A stretch of 64,000 nucleotides of DNA from CALEMW01 sp035447065 (lineage in GTDB: Bacteria > Krumholzibacteriota > Krumholzibacteriia > LZORAL124-64-63): positions 66,737 to 130,736 of the forward strand of contig DAOTGJ010000005.1 of the NCBI GenBank assembly GCA_035447065.1, in the 5' to 3' direction. Below are positions 1-10,141 of this stretch, one piece after another; the stretch's first letter is position 1, and each line of letters opens with the position of its first letter. The position numbers and the translations under genes were made by a program. The notes under the pieces were generated by a model. The model ran no database searches, was not told where the DNA came from, and saw only the letters and a program-made list of their open reading frames with translations.

Positions 1-2261
1 TCGCGCGAGTAGATGGCGATGGTGCCCGCGAGCACGTCGGTGAACTGGTGCTTGATGCCCGCCTGGTAGGCGATGGTGGTCTCGGCCTTCAGGTTGGGGT
101 TGCCCAGGATGCCCGTGTTGCCGATGGCCTCCTGGCTGGAGAACAGGCGGTCGCGGGTGGGGAACTGGATGAAGCGGCCGTAGCTGAAGTTGAAGCCGTC
201 GCGCTCGGTGATGGGGAACGCGAAGCCCAGGCGCGGCGAGAACTGCTGCTTGTACTTCACCACGTTCTTGTCAACGCCGTCCACGTCCACCTCGATCTTG
301 GCGGCGGAGCCCGGCGAGAACATGTCCCAGCGGAAGCCGTAGTTCATCACCATGCCCTCGTACTCCCAGCGGTCCTGGACGTACCAGGAGGCCTCCGGGT
401 TGTACGTGTGGTAGGTGTTGCGCGCGTTGCCCAGGCTGTAGTTCCCGGTGAAGCGGTTCTGGCGCTCGATGCCCGGATAGCCCAGCTCCAGGGCCTCCAG
501 GTCGTTGTACTGGAGCTGCAGACCGGTCTTCACGCGGTGGCCCTTCCAGCGCACCGAGGTGATGTCGAACTTCATCAGGTACGTGCGCGAGTAGTACTCC
601 AGGTACTGGGGGAAGTCGCTGGTGGTGATGAACAGCGGATTCAGCGGATCGGTGTAGTAGTCCGAGCTGTTCAGGTAGATCGCCGACTGTCCGTAGTACA
701 GGCCGGGGGACCAGATGCCGCCGTGGTTGAAGTCCCAGGGCATCTTGTCGTTCACGGTGTTGCGCGAGTCGTTGCTCACGAGGCTCAGCTTCAGCTCGTA
801 GAACGTGTCCTTGGTCAGGTTGTGCGTGAGCACGAACTTGATCTGCTGGCCCACGCTGGTCCACACGTTGTTGCGGTCCGCCGAGTTGAACCAGGTGTAG
901 CTGGAGTCCTCCGCCGCCGTGGAGTAGCTGGAGTACGGGTAGCGGAACCCGTCGAAGGACGGTTCCGCCGCCACGGTGTAGACGCGGCCGTCCACGGCGC
1001 GCACCTCGAGGATGGGCGTGCTGCGCTGGATCAGGCCGGAGTTGCGCGAGTCCATGACCACGGCCGGACGGGCGGTGGTGTACATGTTGTCGTACCAGGG
1101 GCCGTAGTACACCGGCACGTAGTTGCGCGTGAAGATCCAGGAGTCGTTGCTGGACAGGGGCACCACCAGGGGCATGTAGATGATGCGCCGCGCGTAGCCC
1201 GACACGCTCCAGTTGGGGGCGTAGCTCTCGTTGGAGCTGTAGTTCAGGGTGTACTCGCCGGTGAGGCGCAGGTCCTCCGAGAACTCGTACTTCCACTTGG
1301 TGGAGCCCTTGACCTGGTTGCTCTGGCGCCGCCGGAAGGTGAACAGGTTGGCGTCGCCCAGGTTCACGGAGTACTCGGGACGGTTGGCCACCGAGTAGTT
1401 CTCGGTGTCGGTGAAGGCCATGTCGCCGGCGAAGAAGTAGGTGAGCTTGTCCACCGGGGTGGGGCCGCCGAAGCCGAACTCGAAGCGGTCCCAGTTGGTG
1501 TAGGTCTTGTCCTGACGGCCGAAGTCGTCGGTCATGTAGCGCATGGCGGCCTCGAACTCGTCGCCGCCGCTCTTGGTGGTCACGTTGATGACGCCGGACA
1601 TGGCCGAGCCGAACTCGGCGTCCATGCCGCCCGTCACCGTGTTCACGGCCTCCACTGCCATGGAGGACACGGACAGGGCCGCGCCGCCGCCCACGTTGTC
1701 CACGGGCACGTCGTCGATGCGCATGGAGACCTCGCCGGAGCGGCCGCCGCGCACGTAGAGCTGACCGTCGCGCATGACCACGCCGGCCTGCTTGGCCACG
1801 GCGTCCTCCACCGAGTCGATGGCGTACTTCTGGAGGCGGTCGGAGCCGATCTTCTGCTCCGTGGTCACGTTCTTGACCTCGACCATGTACTGGGAGCCCT
1901 CGATGGTGATGGCGTCCACGGTGTCCACGATCACGACCTTCATGTCGAAGGCCACTTCCACGCGTTGGCCCTCCGGCACCTGCACGGTGATCTCCTCGGG
2001 CGCGTAGCCCAGGTAGAGCACCTGGATGGTGTAGGTCCCCGGCCGCAGCCCCTGGAAGTAGAATTCACCGCCGTTCAGGGACATGGTGCCCTGGTTGGTG
2101 CCCTTGATGAGCACGTTGGCGTAGTCCAGATACTCTCCGGACTCCACGTCGCGAATGGTGCCCTTGACGCTACCGGGAGCTTGGGCCCAGGTCCGAGCGG
2201 GGATGATGAGCACCAGCGCGAGGAACAGGCCGAGCATCAGGCCGTTCATACGTCGGAGCAT
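1..2261 (-). CDS. SusC-like TonB-dependent outer-membrane receptor, 3'-truncated by window edge
   Basis: An outer-membrane beta-barrel receptor for TonB-driven uptake; the substrate cannot be told. About 753 residues are visible and the C-terminal barrel runs off the left edge. In order: a signal peptide (MLRRMNGL..., likely cut after TWA, before QAPG), a carboxypeptidase-regulatory-like beta-sandwich (about residues 30-115), a TonB plug (about 130-230, with VVMRDGQLYVRGGRSGEV and then MRIDDVPVDNVGG), and alternating aromatic-rich strands with the GRFIQFPTRDRLF and GNPNLKAETT motifs usual in this family. The first ATG is chosen because AAAGGAG lies 8-9 nt upstream. It has its own strong promoter and a roughly 195-nt leader. 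No SusD-like partner is adjacent. Mature N-terminus is predicted to be Gln. Confidence 0.85.
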   Translation of the reverse strand, partial: MLRRMNGLMLGLFLALVLIIPARTWAQAPGSVKGTIRDVESGEYLDYANVLIKGTNQGTMSLNGGEFYFQGLRPGTYTIQVLYLGYAPEEITVQVPEGQRVEVAFDMKVVIVDTVDAITIEGSQYMVEVKNVTTEQKIGSDRLQKYAIDSVEDAVAKQAGVVMRDGQLYVRGGRSGEVSMRIDDVPVDNVGGGAALSVSSMAVEAVNTVTGGMDAEFGSAMSGVINVTTKSGGDEFEAAMRYMTDDFGRQDKTYTNWDRFEFGFGGPTPVDKLTYFFAGDMAFTDTENYSVANRPEYSVNLGDANLFTFRRRQSNQVKGSTKWKYEFSEDLRLTGEYTLNYSSNESYAPNWSVSGYARRIIYMPLVVPLSSNDSWIFTRNYVPVYYGPWYDNMYTTARPAVVMDSRNSGLIQRSTPILEVRAVDGRVYTVAAEPSFDGFRYPYSSYSTAAEDSSYTWFNSADRNNVWTSVGQQIKFVLTHNLTKDTFYELKLSLVSNDSRNTVNDKMPWDFNHGGIWSPGLYYGQSAIYLNSSDYYTDPLNPLFITTSDFPQYLEYYSRTYLMKFDITSVRWKGHRVKTGLQLQYNDLEALELGYPGIERQNRFTGNYSLGNARNTYHTYNPEASWYVQDRWEYEGMVMNYGFRWDMFSPGSAAKIEVDVDGVDKNVVKYKQQFSPRLGFAFPITERDGFNFSYGRFIQFPTRDRLFSSQEAIGNTGILGNPNLKAETTIAYQAGIKHQFTDVLAGTIAIYSR

Positions 2262-2419
2262 GGTGCCGCTCCTTTCGACGGATCGGAATCGGCTGTGAGT
2301 CGGTACTGCACCGACCCGACCGTGGGTTGCGAACGTGTCCTCGGAAGCAGCCGCGGCGGACTTGGGGACGTCCGGATCACGACGACCCGAGGGCCATCCC
2401 CGGTGGGGGGGGAATGATC

Positions 2420-2437
2420 GGGAAATTGTTGTTTCCC
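2420..2437 (-). promoter_or_regulatory. Hairpin in the long 5' leader of the TonB receptor transcript
   Basis: A 6-bp perfect inverted repeat (GGGAAA / TTTCCC) with a 6-nt loop lies about 19 nt after the predicted transcription start. No riboswitch class is recognised in the leader; I specifically see no cobalamin-box-like element. Role unknown. Confidence 0.35.
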
Positions 2438-2462
2438 AGGCTCAACCGGCGACTTCCGGCTG

Positions 2463-2491
2463 AATATAAAGATCGAGAAAAGGCGTGTCAA
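2463..2491 (-). promoter_or_regulatory. Near-consensus housekeeping promoter for the TonB receptor gene
   Basis: On the minus strand a perfect TTGACA (2491-2486) is followed by a 17-nt spacer and TATATT (2468-2463). It starts just 2 bp downstream of the ABC ATPase stop codon. The predicted start near 2456 leaves a leader of about 195 nt, long for a simple gene, containing a GGGAAA/TTTCCC hairpin (2420-2437). The match to the sigma-70 consensus is the best in the window. Confidence 0.8.
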
Positions 2492-2492
2492 C

Positions 2493-4036
<1,544 letters not shown>

Positions 4037-4040
<4 letters not shown>

Positions 4041-4870
4041 GGCGCCTCCTTCCCGGCCGCGCGGGGGTCCCAGCGGTCACGCAGGCCGTCGCCCAGCAGG
4101 TTGGCGGCCAGCACGGTCCAGGTGATGGCCAGCCCCGGCAGGGCCGACAGCCACCAGGCGTCCAGCAGATGCCGCCGCCCGTGCTCGATCATGGCGCCCC
4201 AGCTCACCAGGGGTTCCTGGGCGCCCAGGCCCAGGTAGCTCAGGAAGGCCTCGAGCAGGATCGCGTTGCCCAGGCGCAGGGCCGCCGCGGTGAGCAGCAG
4301 CGGCGCCACGTGGGGCAGGATGTGGCGCAGCGCCAGACGCACCGGCCCCAGGCCCAGGCCCCGCGCCGCCAGCACGAACTCCCGTTCGCGCAGGCCGAGG
4401 GCCTCCGCACGCAGCAGGCGCGCCGTGCCCATCCAGCCGGTGGCGCCGATCACCAGGATCACCGTGAGCCGCGAGGGTTCGCTGAGCATGACGATGAGCA
4501 GGGCCAGGAGCAGGCGCGGGAAGGCCAGCAGCAGATCCGTGAAGCCCATGAGCAGGCGGTCCAGCCAGCGCGGTCCCAGGCCCGCCGCCAGCCCCACCGC
4601 GCCGCCGAGCAGCAGGGTGAGCGCCACGCTGCCCAGCCCCACCAGCAGCGACGTACGCGCGCCGTGCAGCAGGCGCGAGAGCACGTCGCGGCCCAGGACG
4701 TCGGTGCCCAGGCCGCCGGCCCCCTGGCCCAGGGGCAGCAGGCGCGAGGCGGCGTCGCCCAGGGCGTTGGGCGCCGCGGGCGACAGCAGGTCCGCGGCCA
4801 GGGCGGCCAGGACCGCCGCGGCCAGCATGGCCGCGCCCAGGTGCAGGACGTGCAGGCGGGGACGGTTCAC
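4037..4870 (-). CDS. ABC transporter permease, DppC/OppC family
   Basis: Inner-membrane permease of 277 aa for the adjacent peptide-type importer. After a short N-terminal arm and first hydrophobic segment come GTDVLGRDVLSRLLHGAR (the typical DppC loop 'GTDxxGRDxxSR') and several transmembrane segments. The EAA-like coupling motif is AARGLGLGPVRLALRHILPH. The start is the GTG whose GTGA overlaps the TGA of the upstream permease; longer in-frame extensions would bury that gene and lack homology. It is coupled to both neighbours by 4-nt overlaps. Confidence 0.9.
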
Positions 4871-5844
4871 CGCGGCCTCTCCCCGTCCAGGCGCACGCGC
4901 GGATCCACGCGGCCGTAGATCAGATCCGCGAGCTGATTGCCCAGCACCACCGCCACGCCGCTGCAGGCCGTGACCGCCAGGACCACGGGGTAGTCGCGGG
5001 CGAACACGGCGTCCACGGCGAGCCGTCCCACGCCGGGCCAGGCGAAGACCGTCTCCACCACCACCGAGCCGCCCAGCAGCGCCGGCAGATCCAGGCCCAC
5101 CAGCGTCACCAGAGGCAGCAGCGCGTTGCGCAGGGCGTGGCGCCAGAGCACCGCGCGCTCGGACAGGCCGCGGGCTCGGGCGGCGAGCACGTAGTCGCTG
5201 CCCAGGGCCTCCAGCAGGGAGGTGCGCAGATAGCGGGCGCTGCCGGCCGCGGTGGCCAGGCCCAGCAGGCCCGCGGGCAGGATCAGGTGGCGGAGCACGT
5301 CCAGCGGCGGGGTGCGCCCCTCCAGGACGGCCGCGGGCGAGATCATCCCGCCCGCCGGCAGCCAGCCCAGCAGCCGCGCGAAGATCAGGATGCCCATGAG
5401 ACCGAGCCAGAACATGGGCAGGGAGTAGAGCATCAGGCCCACCCCGTCCAGCAGCCGCACGGCCCAGGCGCCGCGGCGCGCCGCCAGCAGCACGCCCAGC
5501 GGCAAGGCCAGCAGCCAATGCACGGCGTAGGCCGTTCCCGCCAGCAGCAGCGTGCGCGGCAGCGCCTCGACGAGGAGATCGGCCACGGGCCGGTGGTTCT
5601 CCAGGCTGCGGCCGAGATCCCCGTGCAGCACGCCGCCCAGCCAGCGCGCGTACTGCTCCGGCAACGGACGATCCAGGCCCAGGCGGCCGCGCAGGGCCTC
5701 GCGGCCGGCGGCGTCGAGGTCCGTGGGCGCGAGCCGGTCCAGCGGATCGCCGGGCGCCAGGTGCGCCACGGCGAACGCCGTGGTCAGCAGGGCCAGGATC
5801 AGCAGCGCCGTGTGCAGCAGGCGGCGGAGGAACGCGCGGGCCAT
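4867..5844 (-). CDS. ABC transporter permease, DppB/OppB family
   Basis: Inner-membrane permease of 325 aa, first gene of the operon. It shows an N-terminal transmembrane helix, the DppB-type periplasmic motif LAPGDPLDRL, RLGLDRPLPEQYARWL followed by GDLGRSL, and the coupling motif RARGLSERAVLWRHALRNALLP in the last third. RBS GAGGAG precedes the ATG by about 6 nt. In most dpp/opp/yej loci a periplasmic binding protein gene is first; here none lies in the 281-bp upstream gap or elsewhere in the window, so the transporter either borrows a binding protein or is an orphan. Confidence 0.9.
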   Translation of the reverse strand: MARAFLRRLLHTALLILALLTTAFAVAHLAPGDPLDRLAPTDLDAAGREALRGRLGLDRPLPEQYARWLGGVLHGDLGRSLENHRPVADLLVEALPRTLLLAGTAYAVHWLLALPLGVLLAARRGAWAVRLLDGVGLMLYSLPMFWLGLMGILIFARLLGWLPAGGMISPAAVLEGRTPPLDVLRHLILPAGLLGLATAAGSARYLRTSLLEALGSDYVLAARARGLSERAVLWRHALRNALLPLVTLVGLDLPALLGGSVVVETVFAWPGVGRLAVDAVFARDYPVVLAVTACSGVAVVLGNQLADLIYGRVDPRVRLDGERPR

Positions 5845-5886
5845 CGGTCTCCTCGGTGCGGACGGGACGTCGGGTCGGGCCGCATG

Positions 5887-5915
5887 AACCTACTGCACGG
5901 GCCCCGCGCCGTCAC
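5887..5915 (-). promoter_or_regulatory. Candidate promoter of the ABC transporter operon
   Basis: Minus-strand GTGACG (5915-5910), 17-nt spacer, TAGGTT (5892-5887). The match is modest (4/6 for the -35) but the spacing equals that of the stronger promoters in the window. It would give a leader of about 36 nt. Confidence 0.35.
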
Positions 5916-5990
5916 GCATCCAGGCGTCGGCGGGACGTGCAGGCTGCATGGCCTCCGCGCAGGATGCCCCCTCCCCGGCCGATCCGCCGG

Positions 5991-6036
5991 TTCCCCGTCG
6001 TTCCCCATGGTTCCCTACCGGTCGCCCCGGCTTCCC
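5991..6036. repeat. Phased TTCCC direct repeats between divergent operons
   Basis: TTCCC occurs at 5991, 6001, 6011 and again at 6032, so the first three are exactly 10 bp apart and the fourth is 21 bp further on. This falls in the 281-bp gap between the divergent ABC transporter operon and the lipoprotein/barrel pair. Helical phasing would fit cooperative protein binding; no regulator is identified. Otherwise this gap holds only the candidate promoter. Confidence 0.4.
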
Positions 6037-6125
6037 ATGCCGCCTGCGGGCGGCGCGGAACGGTTTCTGCTCTCCCGTGAGGGTCCGACTCGACACCCTG
6101 GGACAGCAGCACCGAGGACGCATCC

Positions 6126-8162
6126 ATGACCCATCGATTCCCCTTCCTTCGCGCGGCCGTGGGCCTGGCCGGCGCCGCCCTCCTTCTGGGCGGCTGCCAG
6201 ATCGAGGTCAACGAGCCCGCCATGCCCACCTTCAGCACCCGCCTGGCCGTGCCCCTGGGCAGCCAGGAGCTGACCGTGGACGAGATCATCGAGGACCAGG
6301 ACTTCCTGGCCGCCGGCGCCGATTCGGTGCTGGCTTTCAGCATCGAGGGCGACCCCACCGAGGTGAGCCTGGACGTGGATCTCTCCGTGAACCTGGACGG
6401 GGCCGACGCCGGCACCGCCATCGGCGCCATCCGGCTGGACGACGCGCCGCCCCTGGGCTTCGGCTTCAGCCTGGAGGAGATCTACCCCGGCGCCAGCTCC
6501 CTGCCGGCGGGGCCGGTGGTGCTGCCCGCCTTCGACTTCGAGCTGGAGGCCGACGGCGCCGCCATCGAGGATCTGCAGAGCGCCGAGCTGGAGAGCGGCA
6601 CCCTGCGCCTGACGCTCTACAACGAGCTGCCCATCGCCATGTCGGGCACCGAGGCGCCGGCGCGCATCAGCGTGGCGCTGATCGACCCGGCCGACGGGAC
6701 CGTGCTGGCGACGGTGGAGTTCGCCGCGCCCGTGGCTCCGGGCGCCGCCGCCACCGCGACGGCCGATCTGGCCGGCCTCACCCTGCCGGGCACCGTGGCC
6801 GTGAGCCTCACGGGCGGCTCCGACGGCGGCTTCGCGTCGTCGGGCCTGGCGCCGGACGACGGCCTGGCCGTGGAGGTGGCCCTGGAGGAGCTGGTGGTCA
6901 CCGCCGCCACGGCGGTCATCGGCGCCCAGAGCTTCACCGAGAGCGGCGGCGTGCCCCTGCCCGACGATCTGGGCATCCTGGCGGCGCGCCTGGGCGGCGG
7001 GTCGCTGGACGTGAGCCTGCGCAACGACCTGGAGGTGCCCTGCACCGCCACGCTGACCTTCCCCGAGATCGTGCTGAGCTCCGGCGCGCCCCTGGCCCTG
7101 GTGCTGGACCTGCCCGCGGGCGGCGTCTCCACCGCGAGCACCGATCTGACCGACGCCGTGGTGACCGCCGGCGACGGCACGCCCCTGACGGAGCTGGGCT
7201 GGGAGATCGACGTGAGCACCCCCGGCAGCGGCGACGGCTACGCCACCGTGCAGGCCACCGACCGCATCGAGGCCCAGGTGCTCCCCTCCACCCTGACCCT
7301 GGCCGAGGTCACCGGCCTGATCCCGGAGGAGACCTTCGTCCTGGATCCGGTGAGCGAGAGCATCGACATGCCCGAGGAGCTGGAGGGCCTGACCCTGGCC
7401 GCGGCCGCGCTGACCCTCACGGTGAGCAACGGCACCGGCGTGGGCGGCCGCCTGGCGGCGGTGCTGATCGGCGAGAACGCCGCGGGCGCCGTCACCACCA
7501 TGACCGCCGACGTGGAGATCGCCCCGGGCGGCGACGGCGCCGCCGAGACGGTCATCGTGCTGGACGAGACCAACAGCGCCATCGCCGAGTTCCTGAGCTT
7601 CCTGCCGGTGCGGGTGGACCTGACCGGCCAGGTGAGCATCGGCGGCGGCGGCGTGGTGGGCACGGTGCGGCCCGGCGACCGCGCGTCCATCGACTGGCGC
7701 CTGGACGCGCCCCTGCGCCTGATCATGGCCGAGTCCGTGGTGGAGCCCGAGCCCGAGCCCCTGGACCTGGACGAGGACCTGCGCGCCGACCTGCGCGAGC
7801 ACCTGGTGCAGGCCGAGCTCACGGCCCTGGTCTCCAACCGCTTCCCCTTCGGCGCCGAGCTCTTCCTGCAGGTGGGGCCGGACTCCACGAGCGCCCTGCA
7901 TGAGCCGGCGTCGGTGGTGGGACCGCTCTGGGTGGACGCGGGCGTGCTGGATCCCGTGGGCGGCTGGACCGTGGCCCCCACCGAGAGCCCCGTGACCGTG
8001 GCCCTGGACGCCGACGACATCCGCGCCATCACCGCCGAGGGCGCCTACTTCGCCGTGGTGGCCCGCCTGCCGGGCACCGACGGCGCCGCCATCACCGTGC
8101 GCGTGGGCGACCGCCTGGACGTGCGCGCCGCCCTGTCCGCCGAGATCCTGGTCCAGGAGTGA
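6126..8162 (+). CDS. Large lipoprotein of unknown function
   Basis: 678 aa. The N-terminus is a lipoprotein signal with lipobox LLGGC (Cys24), so the protein should be anchored in the inner or outer membrane. The rest is low in aromatic residues and rich in Asp, Glu, Thr and Val. Alternating beta-strand-like segments recur, such as LEVPCTATLTFPEIVL, VSLTGGSDGGF and VRVGDRLDVRAALS, suggesting stacked beta-sandwich modules, perhaps four or five. I recognise no named domain or catalytic motif. RBS GAGG sits about 8 nt before the ATG. The downstream barrel gene starts 11 nt after its stop, so the two probably work as an envelope pair. Confidence 0.75.
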   Translation: MTHRFPFLRAAVGLAGAALLLGGCQIEVNEPAMPTFSTRLAVPLGSQELTVDEIIEDQDFLAAGADSVLAFSIEGDPTEVSLDVDLSVNLDGADAGTAIGAIRLDDAPPLGFGFSLEEIYPGASSLPAGPVVLPAFDFELEADGAAIEDLQSAELESGTLRLTLYNELPIAMSGTEAPARISVALIDPADGTVLATVEFAAPVAPGAAATATADLAGLTLPGTVAVSLTGGSDGGFASSGLAPDDGLAVEVALEELVVTAATAVIGAQSFTESGGVPLPDDLGILAARLGGGSLDVSLRNDLEVPCTATLTFPEIVLSSGAPLALVLDLPAGGVSTASTDLTDAVVTAGDGTPLTELGWEIDVSTPGSGDGYATVQATDRIEAQVLPSTLTLAEVTGLIPEETFVLDPVSESIDMPEELEGLTLAAAALTLTVSNGTGVGGRLAAVLIGENAAGAVTTMTADVEIAPGGDGAAETVIVLDETNSAIAEFLSFLPVRVDLTGQVSIGGGGVVGTVRPGDRASIDWRLDAPLRLIMAESVVEPEPEPLDLDEDLRADLREHLVQAELTALVSNRFPFGAELFLQVGPDSTSALHEPASVVGPLWVDAGVLDPVGGWTVAPTESPVTVALDADDIRAITAEGAYFAVVARLPGTDGAAITVRVGDRLDVRAALSAEILVQE

Positions 8163-8173
8163 GGGAGAACACC

Positions 8174-9412
8174 ATGCGACACCTTCGAGCCATCATCCTC
8201 GCGCTCCTGCTGCCGGCCCTCGCCGCGCCGGCGCTGGCCCAGGGCCACGTGCGGGCCATGGGCATGGGCAACGCGGGCACCGCCGCCGCGCGCGGCCTGG
8301 CCGCCGTGGACTGGAACCCGGCCAACCTGGTCATGAACCGCAAGGGCGAGGTGAACGTGGGCCTGGCCTCCGTGGCCGTGGACGTCCACAACAACAGCTT
8401 CAGCCTGGACCGCTACAACCAGGTCACCGGCGCGGTGCTCACCGAGGCCGACAAGCAGGTCCTGCTGGGCGACATCCCCATGGACGGCCTGATCCTGGAC
8501 GCCAACGTGCGCGCCAGCGCCCTGGGGTTCTGCGCCGGGTCCTTCGCCTTCTCGCTGCAGGGCATCGCCGGCGGCAGCGGCACCCTGGACCGCGACTTCT
8601 TCGACCTGATCCTCATGGGCAACTCCATCGGCCAGAGCTTCTCCTTCGACGACACCGACGGCGAGGCCTCGGCCATGGCCGCGGCCACCCTGAGCTGGGC
8701 CACCCCGCTGGTCACGCGCCGCACGCACCGGCTGAGCCTGGGCGTGAACGCGCGCTACCTGCACGGCCTGTACGACTTCCGCGTGGAGTCGGCCACGGGC
8801 GGCATCAGCACGGATTTCGACGCCGTGAAGGGCGAGGCCGAGGCGTCGTACGTGACCAGCCGCGGCGGCACGGGCTGGGCCATGGATCTGGGCATGACGC
8901 TGCAGGCGCCGCGGGGCTGGACCTTCGGGCTGGCCGTGGACAACCTGGCCGGCGCCCTGAACTGGGATACGGACGTGGAGCGGCACGTGTGGTCGGCGAC
9001 GGCCGACTCCATCAACGCCTCCACCGACGACATCGAGGATCAGGTGGTGGAGTCCGAGAGCACCGCCGCGGGCGACCCCTACACCTCCGACCTGCCGGGC
9101 CGCCTGCGCGTGGGCGCGAGCAACCGCCTGGGCATGATCCTCTACGCCGCCGACGTGGCCATGCCCCTGGACGACCGTCCCGCCGCGGGCGGCACGGAGC
9201 TGAGCGTGGGCGTGGAGCTGCAGATCGCGTCGTGGTTCCGGCCGCGGTTCGGCGCCGCCACGGGCGGGCCCGCGGGCCGGCGTTCGTCGGTGGGTCTGGG
9301 CCTGGGCCTGGGACCTCTGCGCTGGGACGTGGCCGTGGCCAACCAGGGCGGCTGGGTGCCCGAGGACACCAAGGGGCTGAGCGTGGCGTCGGGCCTGGGG
9401 ATGGCCTTCTAG
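8174..9412 (+). CDS. Outer-membrane beta-barrel protein (PorV/FadL/DUF5723-like)
   Basis: 412 aa with a clear signal peptide (MRHLRAIILALLLPALAAPALA, cut before QGHV) and then RAMGMGNAGTAAARGLAAVDWNPANL. The AMG-GNAG...NPA(N/G)L pattern is the N-terminal signature of PorV/PorQ/FadL-type barrels of the FCB group. The remainder alternates short strands and ends in a Phe (...GLGMAF), as expected for Bam-dependent insertion. ATG at 8174 is preferred over an upstream in-frame GTG because GAGGGAG lies upstream and the signal peptide begins here. It follows the lipoprotein gene by 11 nt. A PorV-like role in T9SS delivery is possible but unproven. Confidence 0.75.
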   Translation: MRHLRAIILALLLPALAAPALAQGHVRAMGMGNAGTAAARGLAAVDWNPANLVMNRKGEVNVGLASVAVDVHNNSFSLDRYNQVTGAVLTEADKQVLLGDIPMDGLILDANVRASALGFCAGSFAFSLQGIAGGSGTLDRDFFDLILMGNSIGQSFSFDDTDGEASAMAAATLSWATPLVTRRTHRLSLGVNARYLHGLYDFRVESATGGISTDFDAVKGEAEASYVTSRGGTGWAMDLGMTLQAPRGWTFGLAVDNLAGALNWDTDVERHVWSATADSINASTDDIEDQVVESESTAAGDPYTSDLPGRLRVGASNRLGMILYAADVAMPLDDRPAAGGTELSVGVELQIASWFRPRFGAATGGPAGRRSSVGLGLGLGPLRWDVAVANQGGWVPEDTKGLSVASGLGMAF

Positions 9413-10134
9413 GACTCGGCGGTCTCCACGCCGAAGGCCTGGGCGCAGGCCGCCGCCAGGCGGTCCTCCAGGTCGGCGTAGGCCGCCGCGGAATGAGCGA
9501 AACCCTGGAGCCGCTCGAGGTCCGTGGTGGCCTCGAGCAGCTTCGCGCGGGCGGCCGGGGTGTCGTGGCCGCCGGCCAGGCAGGCCAGCAGGTCGGCGTG
9601 GGCCGGGCCGGTCAGGATGGAGCCGTGCTGCAGGAACACGCCGTCGCGCCGACGCTGGGCCGAGCCCACCACCTTGCGTCCCCCCACCGTGATCTCGTGC
9701 TGCCCCGCCGACTCGAAGCACACCGCGCCCCGCGCCGCCGCCAGGCTCTCCCCCTCGCTGATGTCGGGCCGCAGGCCCAGACCTTCCAGGAAGGCGACCA
9801 GGGCGCGGTTGATGGTCATGTAGGAGTCGTGGAGGCTGTCGCCGAACAGGGGCGAGGGCGAGGTGCCCACCACCGCGTAGGTCAGCTCCTGGTGGTGCAG
9901 GATGGCGCGGCCGCCGGTGGGACGGCGCACCAGGTGCCAGCCGCGGGCGGCCACGGCGGCGGCGTCGAAGTCCTCGGGCTTCTGGTGGTAGCCGTAGGTG
10001 ACGCAGGCCGGCTCCCAGCGGTAGAGCCGCAGGACCGGGTCGTCGCCGGGACGGTGGGCGCGGAGCAGGCCGTCGTCCAGGCCCATGTTGACGGCCCCCG
10101 GGCGGGGGCCGTCACGCAGCACGCGGAGCTTCAC
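9409..10134 (-). CDS. lipM: Octanoyltransferase LipM (lipoate-protein ligase family)
   Basis: Cytoplasmic enzyme, 241 aa, likely transferring octanoyl from acyl carrier protein to GcvH as the first step of lipoate assembly. LplA/LipB-fold signatures are VRRPTGGRAILHHQELTY and GRKVVGSAQ (Lys154). The stretch beginning CFESAGQHEI puts a Cys (139) where LipM carries its acyl-thioester nucleophile; LplA lacks this Cys. It lies 7 nt after gcvPB, last in the glycine cleavage operon, consistent with modifying the H protein encoded there. The lipoyl synthase partner is not in the window. Its stop codon overlaps the convergent barrel gene's stop in a shared CTAG. A plain lipoate ligase is the alternative. 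Confidence 0.85.
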   Translation of the reverse strand: MKLRVLRDGPRPGAVNMGLDDGLLRAHRPGDDPVLRLYRWEPACVTYGYHQKPEDFDAAAVAARGWHLVRRPTGGRAILHHQELTYAVVGTSPSPLFGDSLHDSYMTINRALVAFLEGLGLRPDISEGESLAAARGAVCFESAGQHEITVGGRKVVGSAQRRRDGVFLQHGSILTGPAHADLLACLAGGHDTPAARAKLLEATTDLERLQGFAHSAAAYADLEDRLAAACAQAFGVETAES

Positions 10135-10141
10135 GGGCGCC

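Noticed and set aside
48..2417. Plus-strand frame of 789 codons opposite the TonB receptor
   Set aside because: The minus strand encodes a clear signal peptide, plug and barrel with an RBS and strong promoter; the plus frame is a shadow.
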